Notes: generated from the sequence alone by a model not told the origin. Shown: positions 1 to 8,257, counted from the stretch's first letter. The stretch is 25,113 bases of DNA from Deltaproteobacteria bacterium (GCA_018644785.1 JABGPV010000038.1:1-25113), one strand, 5' to 3'. Made by a program: numbers and translations.

Positions 1-415
1 CCGACAAGAGCATTTCATGGTGAAGGACTCGGGAAACCGCTCCCCTCACCAGATCCTTGGCCTTTTCCGTTGCCTTCACGGGATCCTCCGTCACCCAGGA
101 ATCATGCTCTCTGATACAGGCCATCTGAAAAAAGTAGGGATTGAGACCCGCAGTCTGGCTGGCCTTCCGAAAGGTTTTCTCATGCATCCGGGGAGAGCAG
201 GAGGCCACAACTACCCGGTTTAGACCCTTCTCTCTCACATCGTTAATCAACAACTGCTGCCCGGGATCGGAACACATGAACTTATACTCGTTGGCTGATT
301 CCACAAAAGGGAGTGTGCCGGCGTATTCGGCCACCTCATTCACGTCCACTTTACCCGCTATGTTTGTTCCGCAGTGACAGATAAAAACGCCTACTTTTGG
401 TTTAGAGTAGCTCAT
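1..415 (-). CDS. hdrA: HdrA-like heterodisulfide reductase subunit A, N-terminal part only
   Basis: This is the 5' part of a minus-strand gene that runs off the left edge; about 138 residues are visible. The start is the ATG at 415. The protein begins [19 protein letters not shown], the N-terminal CxCG(T/V)NI signature of HdrA, followed by a [10 protein letters not shown] stretch also typical of HdrA. Known HdrA proteins are flavin and iron-sulfur proteins; in HdrABC complexes they pass electrons between ferredoxin, a partner dehydrogenase and HdrBC, in some cases by flavin-based bifurcation. It lies 79 bp downstream of hdrB in the same direction, so it is the last visible gene of the Mo-oxidoreductase/Hdr operon. 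The FAD domain and further clusters would be outside the window and cannot be judged. Confidence 0.9.
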   Translation of the reverse strand, partial: MSYSKPKVGVFICHCGTNIAGKVDVNEVAEYAGTLPFVESANEYKFMCSDPGQQLLINDVREKGLNRVVVASCSPRMHEKTFRKASQTAGLNPYFFQMACIREHDSWVTEDPVKATEKAKDLVRGAVSRVLHHEMLLS

Positions 416-494
416 AAATTATTCTCTCGAGGAAAGTCGGTGCAGCTTGTTCATTATTTTTAATTTGTTCATCCGTTGTTCAGCACTCAATGTT

Positions 495-1337
495 CTAAAT
501 AGCTATTTTGAAGGGCACCAGTAATTTTTTGAGTTGGAGATCTTTCTCTCCCAGCCCAAAAGCCAGGCCCAGAAGTTGTGTAAAATATAGGACCGGCATG
601 TCGGGCAGATCGAGCCCGGACTGTGCCGCATCCACATTGAACTGGCACAGAGGACACACGGTGCTGATCGCCCGGGCCTCCTTGGCAAGGGCATCGTTTA
701 CGATCCTCCTGACTTGCGGCAGACAGCTTTTCTCGTAAGGCATCATATGGGAAGCGCCGCAACAAATGGTCTTGGCCGAGTAATTAGTTGCCACGCCGGC
801 CCCCAGAGTTTCAATGAGACGGTCCATCATAACCGGATGCTGGAGGTCGTCAATATCGCCCCAGGGCCGGTTCAACTGACATCCGTAATAAGGCGCCACG
901 GTCAGTTCTTTCAGATCAACCTTTACATGTTTTTTAATCTCATGGGGATCAAGGTCGTTGACCAAAACCTCCATATAGTGCCGGATCTTTATGCTGCCCG
1001 TGTAGCTCAAGGCTTCTTCGGCCAGGGCTTCATTGACCTGCTCCATGAGCCTTTCGTCTTTAGCCAGCTTGTCCTGGGCCTTCCTTAAGGTGGAATAGCA
1101 GGCATTGCAGACATTCACCACTTCCTTGAAATTCTGCTTTTCGGCCAGGGCCATCACCCTTGCGGGTAATACCAGGGCTGGAAGATCTTCCAGGCTCCAG
1201 TAGGAAGTGGCCCCACAGCAGTTCCAACCCTCAATTTCCACCAGTTCTGTTCCGAGTATTTGAGAAACGGCCTCTGTTGATTCCTTGTATCCCGCGGATC
1301 CTTTATAGGTACATCCTGGGAAAAAACCGTATTTCAT
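495..1337 (-). CDS. hdrB: HdrB-like heterodisulfide reductase subunit B (CCG-domain protein)
   Basis: The 280-residue protein has two CCG (cysteine-rich) domains. The first has C9 in FFPGCTYKG, C40-C41 in NCCGATSYW, and C77/C80 in CNACYSTL. The second has YYGCQLNRP, TICCGASHMM and CPLCQFN. In HdrB these cysteines bind the unusual clusters where disulfide reduction takes place. Length and domain layout are normal for HdrB (about 280-300 residues). Its ATG overlaps the hdrC stop codon (ATGA), which suggests translational coupling. In sulfate reducers HdrB homologues serve in cytoplasmic electron transfer; the true electron acceptor cannot be read from sequence. No transmembrane segment is seen, so it is probably cytoplasmic. 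Confidence 0.93.
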   Translation of the reverse strand: MKYGFFPGCTYKGSAGYKESTEAVSQILGTELVEIEGWNCCGATSYWSLEDLPALVLPARVMALAEKQNFKEVVNVCNACYSTLRKAQDKLAKDERLMEQVNEALAEEALSYTGSIKIRHYMEVLVNDLDPHEIKKHVKVDLKELTVAPYYGCQLNRPWGDIDDLQHPVMMDRLIETLGAGVATNYSAKTICCGASHMMPYEKSCLPQVRRIVNDALAKEARAISTVCPLCQFNVDAAQSGLDLPDMPVLYFTQLLGLAFGLGEKDLQLKKLLVPFKIAI

Positions 1338-1882
1338 GATGTCGTCTCCAACTCCCTGGCCTTTTTCATCACTTTCTTGAACCCGGCTAAATTCTTTACA
1401 GGGTGTACCTTATAATCCAACCGCTTACGCTTTGCCAGCTTGAGAGCCAGGAAAGCATTTCCCATTACATCAAGGGGCCTGCGAAGGGCGTATCGGTTCA
1501 TGACGGATATGTCCGTGATCTTCCCGTACCGCTCCACGGGTACCATGAAGGATTTGTATAAATCAGGTAACTTGGCATTTGGTGCCTGAATACCTTCCTT
1601 TAGAGCCATCTTTTTCAATGAGTACATGTGGTCGGTAATAACAATATCGCGTGGGCACTTGACCATGCAATTATAGCACGAGACGCACAGCCACATGGTG
1701 TTGGCTTTGAGGACGTCTTCCATGTCACCCTCTCTTGCCAATTCGAACAGCTGCCTTGGGCCATAGTCCATGGTTGGGGCCAGGGGGCAGGAACCACTGC
1801 AGGATCCGCACTGAATACAATTCTGGATTTCCTCCCCGTGGTATTTTTTAAAAAATCTCGCCTTTAAAGCCGCGTTATCCAT
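1334..1882 (-). CDS. hdrC: HdrC-like heterodisulfide reductase subunit C (2x[4Fe-4S])
   Basis: This 182-residue protein carries two 4Fe-4S motifs, CIQCGSCSGSCP near residue 26 and CVSCYNCMVKCP about 40 residues later, the standard layout of HdrC. HdrC relays electrons from HdrA to the catalytic HdrB. An upstream ATG at 1915 would add 11 residues, but the start at 1882 (MDNAALKARF) has AGGAGG about 10 bases upstream and matches the usual HdrC beginning, so it is preferred. It follows the ferredoxin subunit by 48 bp and overlaps hdrB by 4 bp. No membrane anchor is visible, consistent with a soluble HdrABC-type rather than HdrDE-type complex. Confidence 0.93.
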   Translation of the reverse strand: MDNAALKARFFKKYHGEEIQNCIQCGSCSGSCPLAPTMDYGPRQLFELAREGDMEDVLKANTMWLCVSCYNCMVKCPRDIVITDHMYSLKKMALKEGIQAPNAKLPDLYKSFMVPVERYGKITDISVMNRYALRRPLDVMGNAFLALKLAKRKRLDYKVHPVKNLAGFKKVMKKARELETTS

Positions 1883-1930
1883 GCGACATAAACCTCCTCT
1901 TTCGGTAATGGCCACAGCCCCGATAAGCCA

Positions 1931-2470
1931 TCAAGCATCCACTTTCAAGCCTCGAACGATTCTCACGGCTTCCTGCTGCCTGACCTCCTGAACCACTCTT
2001 GTGGCGGTTCCGAAACTCAAGGCGCCCGTCGGGCACTTGAGGGCGCAGGCAGGCCAAAGGTCTTGTTCCACCCGGACCATACACCCATCGCACTTGGCAA
2101 TCTTGCCTGTTGCGGGATTGAGCTGAGGGACCCCGAAAGGACAGGCGACAGCGCATGTCTGACAGCCGATGCAGAGCTCCGGGTCGGAAAAGACGATCCC
2201 GTCCGCTCTTTTCTGCATCGCCCCGGTGGGGCATGCCGGAACACAGGCCGGCCTGTCGCAATGAAGGCAGGTAACAGCCATGAAATTCATCGACAGATCG
2301 TCGCCGTTTTCCACCGGACCGATCTGAATCACCTTGAACATACGAGGTCCCGCAGGCAGGTCATGTTCCAGTTTACAGGCCACCTCACAACTGAAGCACC
2401 CTATGCAGCGGGAAGAATCCACCAGCAGGACATTTTTTCGTTTCTCATCTTTTTGTTGTTCCTGGCTCAT
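1931..2470 (-). CDS. Ferredoxin-type subunit with four [4Fe-4S] motifs (DmsB/HycB/FdhB-like)
   Basis: The protein has 179 residues and four cysteine clusters in order: CIGCFSCEVAC, CLHCDRPACVPACP, CIGCQTCAVACP and CDGC...CALKCP. This is the classic electron-transfer subunit of DMSO-reductase-family enzymes. No Tat or Sec signal and no C-terminal membrane helix are seen, so it should be cytoplasmic. Its ATG overlaps the stop of the molybdopterin oxidoreductase gene by 4 bp (2467-2470), so the two are almost certainly made together as catalytic and electron-transfer subunits. Since hdrCBA follow directly, the inferred role is to carry electrons between the Mo/W active site and the Hdr module. 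Confidence 0.92.
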   Translation of the reverse strand: MSQEQQKDEKRKNVLLVDSSRCIGCFSCEVACKLEHDLPAGPRMFKVIQIGPVENGDDLSMNFMAVTCLHCDRPACVPACPTGAMQKRADGIVFSDPELCIGCQTCAVACPFGVPQLNPATGKIAKCDGCMVRVEQDLWPACALKCPTGALSFGTATRVVQEVRQQEAVRIVRGLKVDA

Positions 2471-4446
2471 GGCAAAAGCGCTTTCAAAATGTCAAAAGCC
2501 TCCTGGCTTGTTTGCTCCTTTTTGTGTACCACAACCCGTCTTTCTCCCAACTTCCGGGGAGACCAGACCATCCATCTCGGAACCATCCGGCTTATCCAGG
2601 CATTGCCCTCCATGGTTTGCACGGCTCCTGAAACCAAAATGTCATCCCCATTTTCAATGCCCAGCACCCGTGCCGTCTCCGGATGGATTTGCACGGCATT
2701 TTCTGCCATAAGCTCCCGGGTCCAAGGCCACCAGTGAACCACATCATTGGTGCGGGAAATAATGCGTGTTGCTTGAAACCGCAGGGGGAATCGATCCTCT
2801 TCGTCGGGTCGAATCGTGGGTTCAATGTCGGGCGGCGCTTGTATTGGCGTGATTTTTGGGGGCGGCTGTGCTTTATCCTGAACAGGCCAGCACACGAGTT
2901 GCGAAGTGTCTTGCAGTTGCTCGACCCGGCAACCGACGGTTTCAGGAATTTGATCGAAAATCCAGTTATAAAAAATCGTATGATCAGCCAACCCATTTTC
3001 TTTTTTCCACGGAAAGTATTCCTCCCATCCGAATCGCTGAGCCAGACGAATCCAAAACCCGAGGCCGGAGCGACAGGCGTCGCTGGGCCAGACGATTCGG
3101 CTCCCCCATTGGATCGTCCGATCATTGCTAAAGCACAACCCGTCTCTTTCCGCCCATACCGCCGCCGGAAAAACCATGTGGGCCAGCTTACGGGTCAGAT
3201 TGGGATATGAGCCGAAATAGATCACAAGATCCATATCTTTCACCCGGGGCTGAAACGGAGAAAAAAAATCGTTCAGGCAGTTACCCGTACAAATCATGGC
3301 TTTGGGTTCCATCTCACCGGCAGCTGCGACCCAGTCGGTGGTAAACTGGTATGGCGCAAGGCCGGTTTTTTTAACAACCGGAAATTTATCGTTGGAACCG
3401 GAGATATCGCCGGTGGTGTTCAGCCTGGGCCAACCGGATTCCAGCGGATACCAGCCGCCGGTGTTGTCCGCCCATCCCATGGCGCGGGCCATGGTGGACC
3501 AAATGCCGTGATAGGGGAAAAAAGCCAATCGTTTTCCGGTTACCAGGGTGAGGGATTTATTGCCGGCAAGAAAACGGACGATGGGGGTGATGTTCTCCGC
3601 CGAAAGACCGATGTTTTGTTCGGCGCCATCCAGTGACATTCCATTAAAAGAAGTTAGCCAGGCATCCGGCTCGACAAATCTGTTTTTGATCGACTCGCGC
3701 GAATAGAAACCTTCCTCGATCAGCATCTTCATCAGGACCAGGCCCAGAAGGTTACCGCTTTCAGGTCGGATGACGATGGACATATCGGCTTTGGACAAGG
3801 TCGTGGTGAAACGGGTATCCACTGCACAAACTTTGGCTCCCCGGTGCTGTGCATCAAGAACCCAGCCAAATGCCACGGGATGGGTTGTGGCCAGGTCGGC
3901 TTCCATTAAAAAAATGCATTGGCTGTCAAGCCAGCTCGTGCAGGGTGCCCATGGATCGATCAGTTCGCCCGGAGGTATCCTGTCTTTCGATTCACTCAAC
4001 GGATGGTAAACATGTGGCGTCCCCCATAGTTTTGCGAAGCGCAATGCACCGAGAAAAAAATCGAGTCCGGCTTCCGGATCACAACCGACAACCAATGACT
4101 CGGGGCCATGTCGATCTTTGATTCTCCGGAGCCGTTCCGCCAACAGGTCCAGCCCCTTTTCCCAGTTATCCACGGCCTCGAAGGGCCCCTGAAGTCCGTT
4201 GCGGGTCGCCGGAAGCGTGATCCGATCCGGATGGGTCACGCCCTGGACGAAGGCCATGCCTTTGGCACATAGTCTTCCTCTGCTGACGGGATGTGCTTCA
4301 TCCCCCTGAACATCCACGATACGTTCATCTTTGACGTAAGCCAAAAGCCCGCACCCCACGGTACATTCCTGACAAACCGTTTCAATCACCCGATCATGGT
4401 TTTTTCTTGTTCCAGAAAAGCGCCTTAACGGCTCATGGGTCAGCAT
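2467..4446 (-). CDS. Molybdopterin oxidoreductase, DMSO-reductase/formate dehydrogenase family, catalytic subunit
   Basis: The 659-residue protein has an N-terminal 4Fe-4S site (C25, C28, C32, C60 in CQECTVGC...GRLCAKG), a central molybdopterin-binding region and a C-terminal MopB_CT-like domain (about residues 545-640). It resembles formate dehydrogenase alpha subunits but is short for that group (about 700-800). The usual (Sec/Cys)-His active-site segment of formate dehydrogenases is not evident; the corresponding region reads PHVYHPLSESK, so the metal ligand and substrate are uncertain. There is no Tat signal (start MLTHEPLRRFSG), so it is likely cytoplasmic. The ATG at 4446 has AAGGAG 5 bases upstream. 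It is the first gene of the Hdr operon, behind a sigma54 promoter. Formate or another small organic substrate is possible, not shown. Confidence 0.88.
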   Translation of the reverse strand: MLTHEPLRRFSGTRKNHDRVIETVCQECTVGCGLLAYVKDERIVDVQGDEAHPVSRGRLCAKGMAFVQGVTHPDRITLPATRNGLQGPFEAVDNWEKGLDLLAERLRRIKDRHGPESLVVGCDPEAGLDFFLGALRFAKLWGTPHVYHPLSESKDRIPPGELIDPWAPCTSWLDSQCIFLMEADLATTHPVAFGWVLDAQHRGAKVCAVDTRFTTTLSKADMSIVIRPESGNLLGLVLMKMLIEEGFYSRESIKNRFVEPDAWLTSFNGMSLDGAEQNIGLSAENITPIVRFLAGNKSLTLVTGKRLAFFPYHGIWSTMARAMGWADNTGGWYPLESGWPRLNTTGDISGSNDKFPVVKKTGLAPYQFTTDWVAAAGEMEPKAMICTGNCLNDFFSPFQPRVKDMDLVIYFGSYPNLTRKLAHMVFPAAVWAERDGLCFSNDRTIQWGSRIVWPSDACRSGLGFWIRLAQRFGWEEYFPWKKENGLADHTIFYNWIFDQIPETVGCRVEQLQDTSQLVCWPVQDKAQPPPKITPIQAPPDIEPTIRPDEEDRFPLRFQATRIISRTNDVVHWWPWTRELMAENAVQIHPETARVLGIENGDDILVSGAVQTMEGNAWISRMVPRWMVWSPRKLGERRVVVHKKEQTSQEAFDILKALLP

Positions 4447-4522
4447 TTAAACTCCTTCATATGGGTCCATTGTTACGAAGGGAATTTTGTGTTGGATTAA
4501 TCGGCACATCCAAAAAGACTAA

Positions 4523-4539
4523 AGCAATGTTTGTGCCAA
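4523..4539 (-). promoter_or_regulatory. sigma54 (RpoN) -24/-12 promoter of the Mo-oxidoreductase/Hdr operon
   Basis: Read on the minus strand the sequence is TTGGCACAAACATTGCT. It matches the known consensus TGGCAC-N5-TTGC at every key base, with GG (4537-4536) and GC (4525-4524) separated by exactly 10 bases. Transcription would start near 4512, about 65 bases before the ATG at 4446. The element is intergenic and correctly oriented. A promoter of this kind needs an NtrC-type activator; one is encoded at 20446, but whether it acts here is unknown. Confidence 0.8.
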
Positions 4540-4718
4540 AAAGGAGCTAATCGCGGAAAATCGAAATATCCACATGAGCTTACAGAAGAATGGGTTTCCA
4601 CCGGGGCTTTTAATATAAGAAGATCCTCAATTCGTTTACGGGGAAAAATGCCCCATGGATTGAATTTTTATTTTGAGTTAAATATCTGATAAAACTCATA
4701 TTGTGTTCCTTTGGGGTT

Positions 4719-4747
4719 AGATGGGGTCAAAGGGGGTATAAATGAGG
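4719..4747 (+). repeat. GGGGTCAAA repeat, copy 1 (inverted partner at 21864-21894)
   Basis: The segment starts AGATGGGGTCAAAGGGGG and continues to AAATGAGG. The reverse complement of 21864-21894 starts AGATGGGGTCAAAAGGGG and continues to AAATGACCTC. The two copies share about 24 of 29 positions with a one-base gap, and lie in inverted orientation some 17 kb apart. The origin is unknown; remnants of a REP/IS200-type element are one possibility. Confidence 0.55.
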
Positions 4748-4830
4748 CGTTTCGGAAGCCTCTATAGCAGTCGATGGAATCTGCCCGACATTAATTCCTG
4801 TGCAGAAGCTCGTGCCTAACATTCTTACTT

Positions 4831-4975
4831 AGGAGGCTGTCCGAGAATGCCCTTTTGCCCAAACTCTTCGTCATACTCAAAAAAATAATCCTCGGAATAT
4901 CAACTATATGCCTGTGGTTATTTTTTCAAGTATTCCTTGATTTTGAACAAAATTGCTATTCTCAGACAACCTCCT
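4831..4975. repeat. 145-bp near-palindromic foldback element (MITE/REP-like)
   Basis: The outer arms, 4831-4848 (AGGAGGCTGTCCGAGAAT) and 4958-4975, are reverse complements at 16 of 18 positions. Inner arms 4873-4890 and 4916-4933 match at 15 of 18 and lie exactly 42 bases from their respective ends, so the pairing is in register over most of the length. A 25-base centre (4891-4915) is left as loop. Many arm differences are C/T changes that keep G-U pairing in RNA. It encodes no protein. No clear target-site duplication is visible. It is best read as a miniature mobile or REP-like element, and it could also act as a strong RNA hairpin upstream of moaA. Confidence 0.75.
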
Positions 4976-5112
4976 AGTTGCAAAAACCGTTCTACCACCT
5001 CCTTTTGAGACAGAAATGAACACGCAATAAAGGGTGTCTGGTGCGTTTTTTGCATTGATCCTTCGGATTGATACTGAGGTTTTTTTAATAATGATGAGCG
5101 AGATTTTTCGAT

Positions 5113-6099
5113 ATGGGTAGTGTGGATCGGTTCAACCGGCGCATCAATTATCTCAGGGTTGCCATTACGGATCGCTGCAACCTGAGGTGCTTTTACTGTA
5201 TGCCACACAAAGGGGTCGCTCAATATGCCCATTCGGAAATTCTCACATACGAAGAGATACTCCGTATCGTCCAAACGGCAGCTGAAATCGGGTTTAACAA
5301 AGTCCGTCTGACCGGCGGAGAGCCGCTCGTCAGACGCAATGTCCACGAATTGGTTCGACAGCTCGCCAGTACTCCTGAAATCGATGATTTGGCCATGACA
5401 ACCAATGGCGTGTATTTGGATCAAATGGCGGATCAGTTGTTTAATGCCGGTTTGAAAAGAATCAATATCAGTCTGGATACGCTGAACCCGATCAAATTTT
5501 ACAAAATCACCCGGAGCGATAAATTCAAAACCGTTTGGAAGAGCATCTCCAAGGCGGAGTCGACCGGATTTGCACCCATCAAAATCAACGTCGTGGTGAT
5601 GCGGGGTGTGAACGACGATGAAATCGGCGCTTTTGCCCGCTTATCGTTGGACAAACCATATGCCATCCGTTTCATTGAGTACATGCCCATCGGGTGTGAT
5701 AATGACTGGCGGCCGGAAAGGTTTATGTCGGTCAGCGAAATAAAGGCACAAGTGGAAACCATTCTCCCACTGCAGCCTGTGCCGCAGACCCGCGTGGACG
5801 GTCCGGCTGAACGCTATCGCTTCGACTCCGCCAGAGGCGAAATCGGTTTTATCGGGGCCATCAGCCGGCATTTCTGCCATTCCTGCAACCGTCTCCGGCT
5901 GACGCCCGATGGTACACTGCGGCCTTGTCTGATGTCCGATGAAGAGATCGATGTCAAGACCCCGCTTCGAAAAGGATGCACCGCGCAGGATCTGGAAGCA
6001 CTTTTTCACCACGCCATTGCATTAAAACCAAGACGTCCGCCTATACCGTTATCTAACGATATGGGCAGCGGGCGTATGATGTCACGCATAGGGGGTTGA
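5113..6099 (+). CDS. moaA: GTP 3',8-cyclase MoaA (molybdenum cofactor biosynthesis)
   Basis: The 328-residue protein is a radical SAM enzyme that converts GTP to the precursor of cyclic pyranopterin monophosphate, the first step of molybdopterin synthesis. The radical SAM cluster ligands are C22, C26 and C29 (CNLRCFYC), followed by the SAM-binding segment LTGGEPLVR. The C-terminal second cluster is C255, C258 and C272 (CHSCNRLRL...RPC). The protein ends in MMSRIGG, the conserved MoaA Gly-Gly tail, so it is complete and normal in length. The ribosome binding site is weak. It is transcribed away from the molybdopterin oxidoreductase, whose cofactor it would help make. No other moa/moe gene is present here. 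Confidence 0.96.
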   Translation: MGSVDRFNRRINYLRVAITDRCNLRCFYCMPHKGVAQYAHSEILTYEEILRIVQTAAEIGFNKVRLTGGEPLVRRNVHELVRQLASTPEIDDLAMTTNGVYLDQMADQLFNAGLKRINISLDTLNPIKFYKITRSDKFKTVWKSISKAESTGFAPIKINVVVMRGVNDDEIGAFARLSLDKPYAIRFIEYMPIGCDNDWRPERFMSVSEIKAQVETILPLQPVPQTRVDGPAERYRFDSARGEIGFIGAISRHFCHSCNRLRLTPDGTLRPCLMSDEEIDVKTPLRKGCTAQDLEALFHHAIALKPRRPPIPLSNDMGSGRMMSRIGG

Positions 6100-6151
6100 A
6101 CCATTTTAGCGCTTCGGCATGTTACAGTGGTGTAAACCGAAAATCATTTTT

Positions 6152-6178
6152 GGCTTCATGACCACAGATTCTGAAGCC
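6152..6178 (+). other. Hairpin downstream of moaA
   Basis: GGCTTCA (6152-6158) and TGAAGCC (6172-6178) form a perfect 7-bp stem with a 13-base loop. A TTTT run occurs only about 20 bases later, so this is at best a weak terminator. The rest of 6100-6353 shows no gene. Confidence 0.3.
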
Positions 6179-6353
6179 CTGTGTGAACCTTCGAAGCCGT
6201 TTTGGGTTTCTTTGTTCAATCTTTGAGGGATTAACTCTATTCTAAAAGAAAAGGGGGTTGATAGCCATATGCTAGATGCTTTAGGAAGCTTTTCTTCATT
6301 TCGTATGTATAGTCTTAGTCTTCGCTAAAACAGTTAAACAAGGAGGGATGAAA

Positions 6354-6887
6354 ATGACATTAGCAGTTCTTGTAGCAATTAGCGTAATGTGGGTGCCTTT
6401 GGCGATTTTTTTATTGGGTAAAGGTGAGGGCAAGAGTACCGGTGTCGTCTGCGGCATGGTAGGAACACTCGTGATCATTGGTGCGATGCTTCAAGCAGCC
6501 GTTTTCAAGGATGGCTTCGTTGCCGGGCTGCTCTTTGCGCATGGTCTCCTGTACTTGACCACGTCCTATGCCCTGGTAAGTGGCGTAGAGGATGGCCTCA
6601 AAACCAATGCCAACGTCAGTTTGACAGTGGCTTTTATATCCCTCATCTACGCAATTCTCTTCTTCACCGGCGGGCCGGTCTTGGAAGGCGGCAAGAGATT
6701 GCTGGAATCCAGTAACTACTTTGGATTTGCCTGCCTGGGTTACGTCGTCCTTACGCTCGAGGTATGGGGCTTCGGTTACGGCAAGTGTTCGGCCGGGCTT
6801 TTGGCCTGGTCTCTCATCCTGTGGGCATTTATCGGTCTGTGGGCTCCTGCCTTCTGGCTGTTTACTACCGGCACCCTGCCGTTTTAA
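6354..6887 (+). CDS. Six-helix membrane protein, AmiS/UreI-like
   Basis: About 177 residues, almost all hydrophobic, with about six predicted transmembrane helices. Length, helix number and the central segment (LLFAHGLLYL followed by a polar GVEDGL loop and another helix) resemble the AmiS/UreI family of proton-gated urea/amide channels, but the match is by eye and moderate. The ATG at 6348 lies directly against AGGAGG, while the ATG at 6354 has a proper 7-base spacing, so 6354 is preferred. It is the first gene of the long co-directional run, 74 bp before an amidohydrolase-like gene. A transporter next to an amidohydrolase would fit uptake of a small amide, but this is inference. Confidence 0.5.
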   Translation: MTLAVLVAISVMWVPLAIFLLGKGEGKSTGVVCGMVGTLVIIGAMLQAAVFKDGFVAGLLFAHGLLYLTTSYALVSGVEDGLKTNANVSLTVAFISLIYAILFFTGGPVLEGGKRLLESSNYFGFACLGYVVLTLEVWGFGYGKCSAGLLAWSLILWAFIGLWAPAFWLFTTGTLPF

Positions 6888-6961
6888 ATAATTCCGGGGA
6901 CAGCCGAGCCGTTATTACAAGTTGGCAAGGCTGTCCCTTTATCACAGGATATCGAGGAAAT

Positions 6962-8224
6962 ATGCAAACCAGCGAGTCTTATATGGGGTTTCCACCCCTT
7001 CCGGACCCAGCTGACATCGTGACAGCCTTGCTGAATGATCCTCCCGATGTTCGCTGGCGGGTTGTCAGGCAGCTTTTCCGTATTAAGGATAGGCGGTACC
7101 GGGAGGATCTCATTCAAGCGCTTCAGCCCTATCTTTATGAGGTGGACGATTTCAGAGTCAAATACCGTATTACCCTCGCCCTTCAAGCGTTACACCGGCC
7201 CTTAAACGTAAAAAATTACGTGCTGGTCAAGGAAAAGGGAGCGTTCGAAGCCACGGAAGTTGAAACTTTCGGGATTGAAAAAATCGGGGAATCGGCCATA
7301 CCGAACTTTTTCCCGGTGGTGGATTTTCATATCCATCCCAAAACGCCCGATTTGAAATTCTTTACGGATATGCATGAGGCCGGTGTGACCCACGGGGTGA
7401 TTTTGGCCACGGACACGGATCCCAACGATGTGGAACGCCCGAAAATTCGCAATATGCTGAAAGAGGCGTTCTCCGGCACGACCCAATCCAGTCACATGCC
7501 CTTTGAATCCTTATTGAAACATATGAAAGCCAGCCTCCACTCTCCCACCCATGTGTCCAACCAGGACGTGGCGGATTGGGTCCGGGACTACCCGGATATC
7601 CTCATCGGTTTCGGATCGGTAAACCTATCCAAGGATCGGGCATATGTTGAACGGACGCTTGAGGAGATGGAACGGATGAACATGCGCGGTATTAAGTTCC
7701 TGCCCCAGGCTCAATTTTTCAATCCATCTGATAACGAACATATGGCCCTTGTAGTTGATTACTGTCGTCGTACCGGTTCGATTATCATGTCTCACTCGGG
7801 ATGCGGCGCCGGTCCCTTTGAAATTCCGGAGCTCAGCCAAAACGCGCGTCCGAATTTGTGGGAACCGCTTTTGGCAAAAAATCCGGATGTCCCCATTGTT
7901 TTTGCACATTTCGGTTCTTACGGAAAGGAAATACCGGGGATCTGGCTTTTTGAAACCCTGCAGCTGGGGAAAAAATACCGAAATGTATATGCAGACCTGG
8001 CTGCCGTGGATTGGCTTCTGGATCGTGAAAACGTGGTTCAGGAAATCCGGAAAACCATCGGGTTTGACCGCATTTTATTTGGATCGAATTATCCTCATTC
8101 CCTGGCAACGGATGTCAACCTGGCCTATATTGTCAGCGGCATCAAAGCGAACACGAATCTTACCCCGAAAGAAAAACGGAAAGTTCTGGGGGAAAATGCC
8201 GCCCGCTTGTTGAACATCGTCTGA
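6962..8224 (+). CDS. Amidohydrolase-2 family protein with HEAT-like N-terminal region and altered catalytic Asp
   Basis: The 420-residue protein starts at the ATG at 6962 after GAGGAAAT; a longer frame overlapping the previous gene is unlikely. Residues about 20-85 form helical, HEAT-repeat-like sequence (VRWRVVRQLFRIKDRRYRED). The amidohydrolase_2 barrel follows, with the metal-binding H123-x-H125 (VDFHIHP) and further histidines in MSHSG and FAHFG. The last strand normally reads FGSDYPH, where Asp is the catalytic metal ligand; here it is FGSNYPH with N376. The protein may therefore be inactive, changed in chemistry, or a binding protein. Substrate unknown. It lies between the AmiS/UreI-like gene and the SirB1-like gene, upstream of the pupylation module. 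Confidence 0.8.
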   Translation: MQTSESYMGFPPLPDPADIVTALLNDPPDVRWRVVRQLFRIKDRRYREDLIQALQPYLYEVDDFRVKYRITLALQALHRPLNVKNYVLVKEKGAFEATEVETFGIEKIGESAIPNFFPVVDFHIHPKTPDLKFFTDMHEAGVTHGVILATDTDPNDVERPKIRNMLKEAFSGTTQSSHMPFESLLKHMKASLHSPTHVSNQDVADWVRDYPDILIGFGSVNLSKDRAYVERTLEEMERMNMRGIKFLPQAQFFNPSDNEHMALVVDYCRRTGSIIMSHSGCGAGPFEIPELSQNARPNLWEPLLAKNPDVPIVFAHFGSYGKEIPGIWLFETLQLGKKYRNVYADLAAVDWLLDRENVVQEIRKTIGFDRILFGSNYPHSLATDVNLAYIVSGIKANTNLTPKEKRKVLGENAARLLNIV

Positions 8225-8257
8225 TTCGATAAAAATCGTGATGCAGATAGAAGCCGT

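Larger units (their letters stand above)
4447..5112. other. Intergenic region between divergent Mo-oxidoreductase operon and moaA
   Basis: These 666 bases hold no convincing gene. They contain the -24/-12 promoter of the minus-strand operon (4523-4539), a GGGGTCAAA repeat with an inverted partner at 21864-21894, and a 145-bp foldback element (4831-4975). The short antisense frame reaching from moaA into this region shows no family features. Confidence 0.7.

Noticed and set aside
2467..4446. Selenocysteine (in-frame TGA) in the molybdopterin oxidoreductase
   Set aside because: The frame is open from start to stop without any internal TGA, so Sec is not used.
4918..5424. Minus-strand open frame running from moaA into the intergenic gap
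   Set aside because: Half of it is antisense to moaA and the rest covers the foldback element; the product has no known features.
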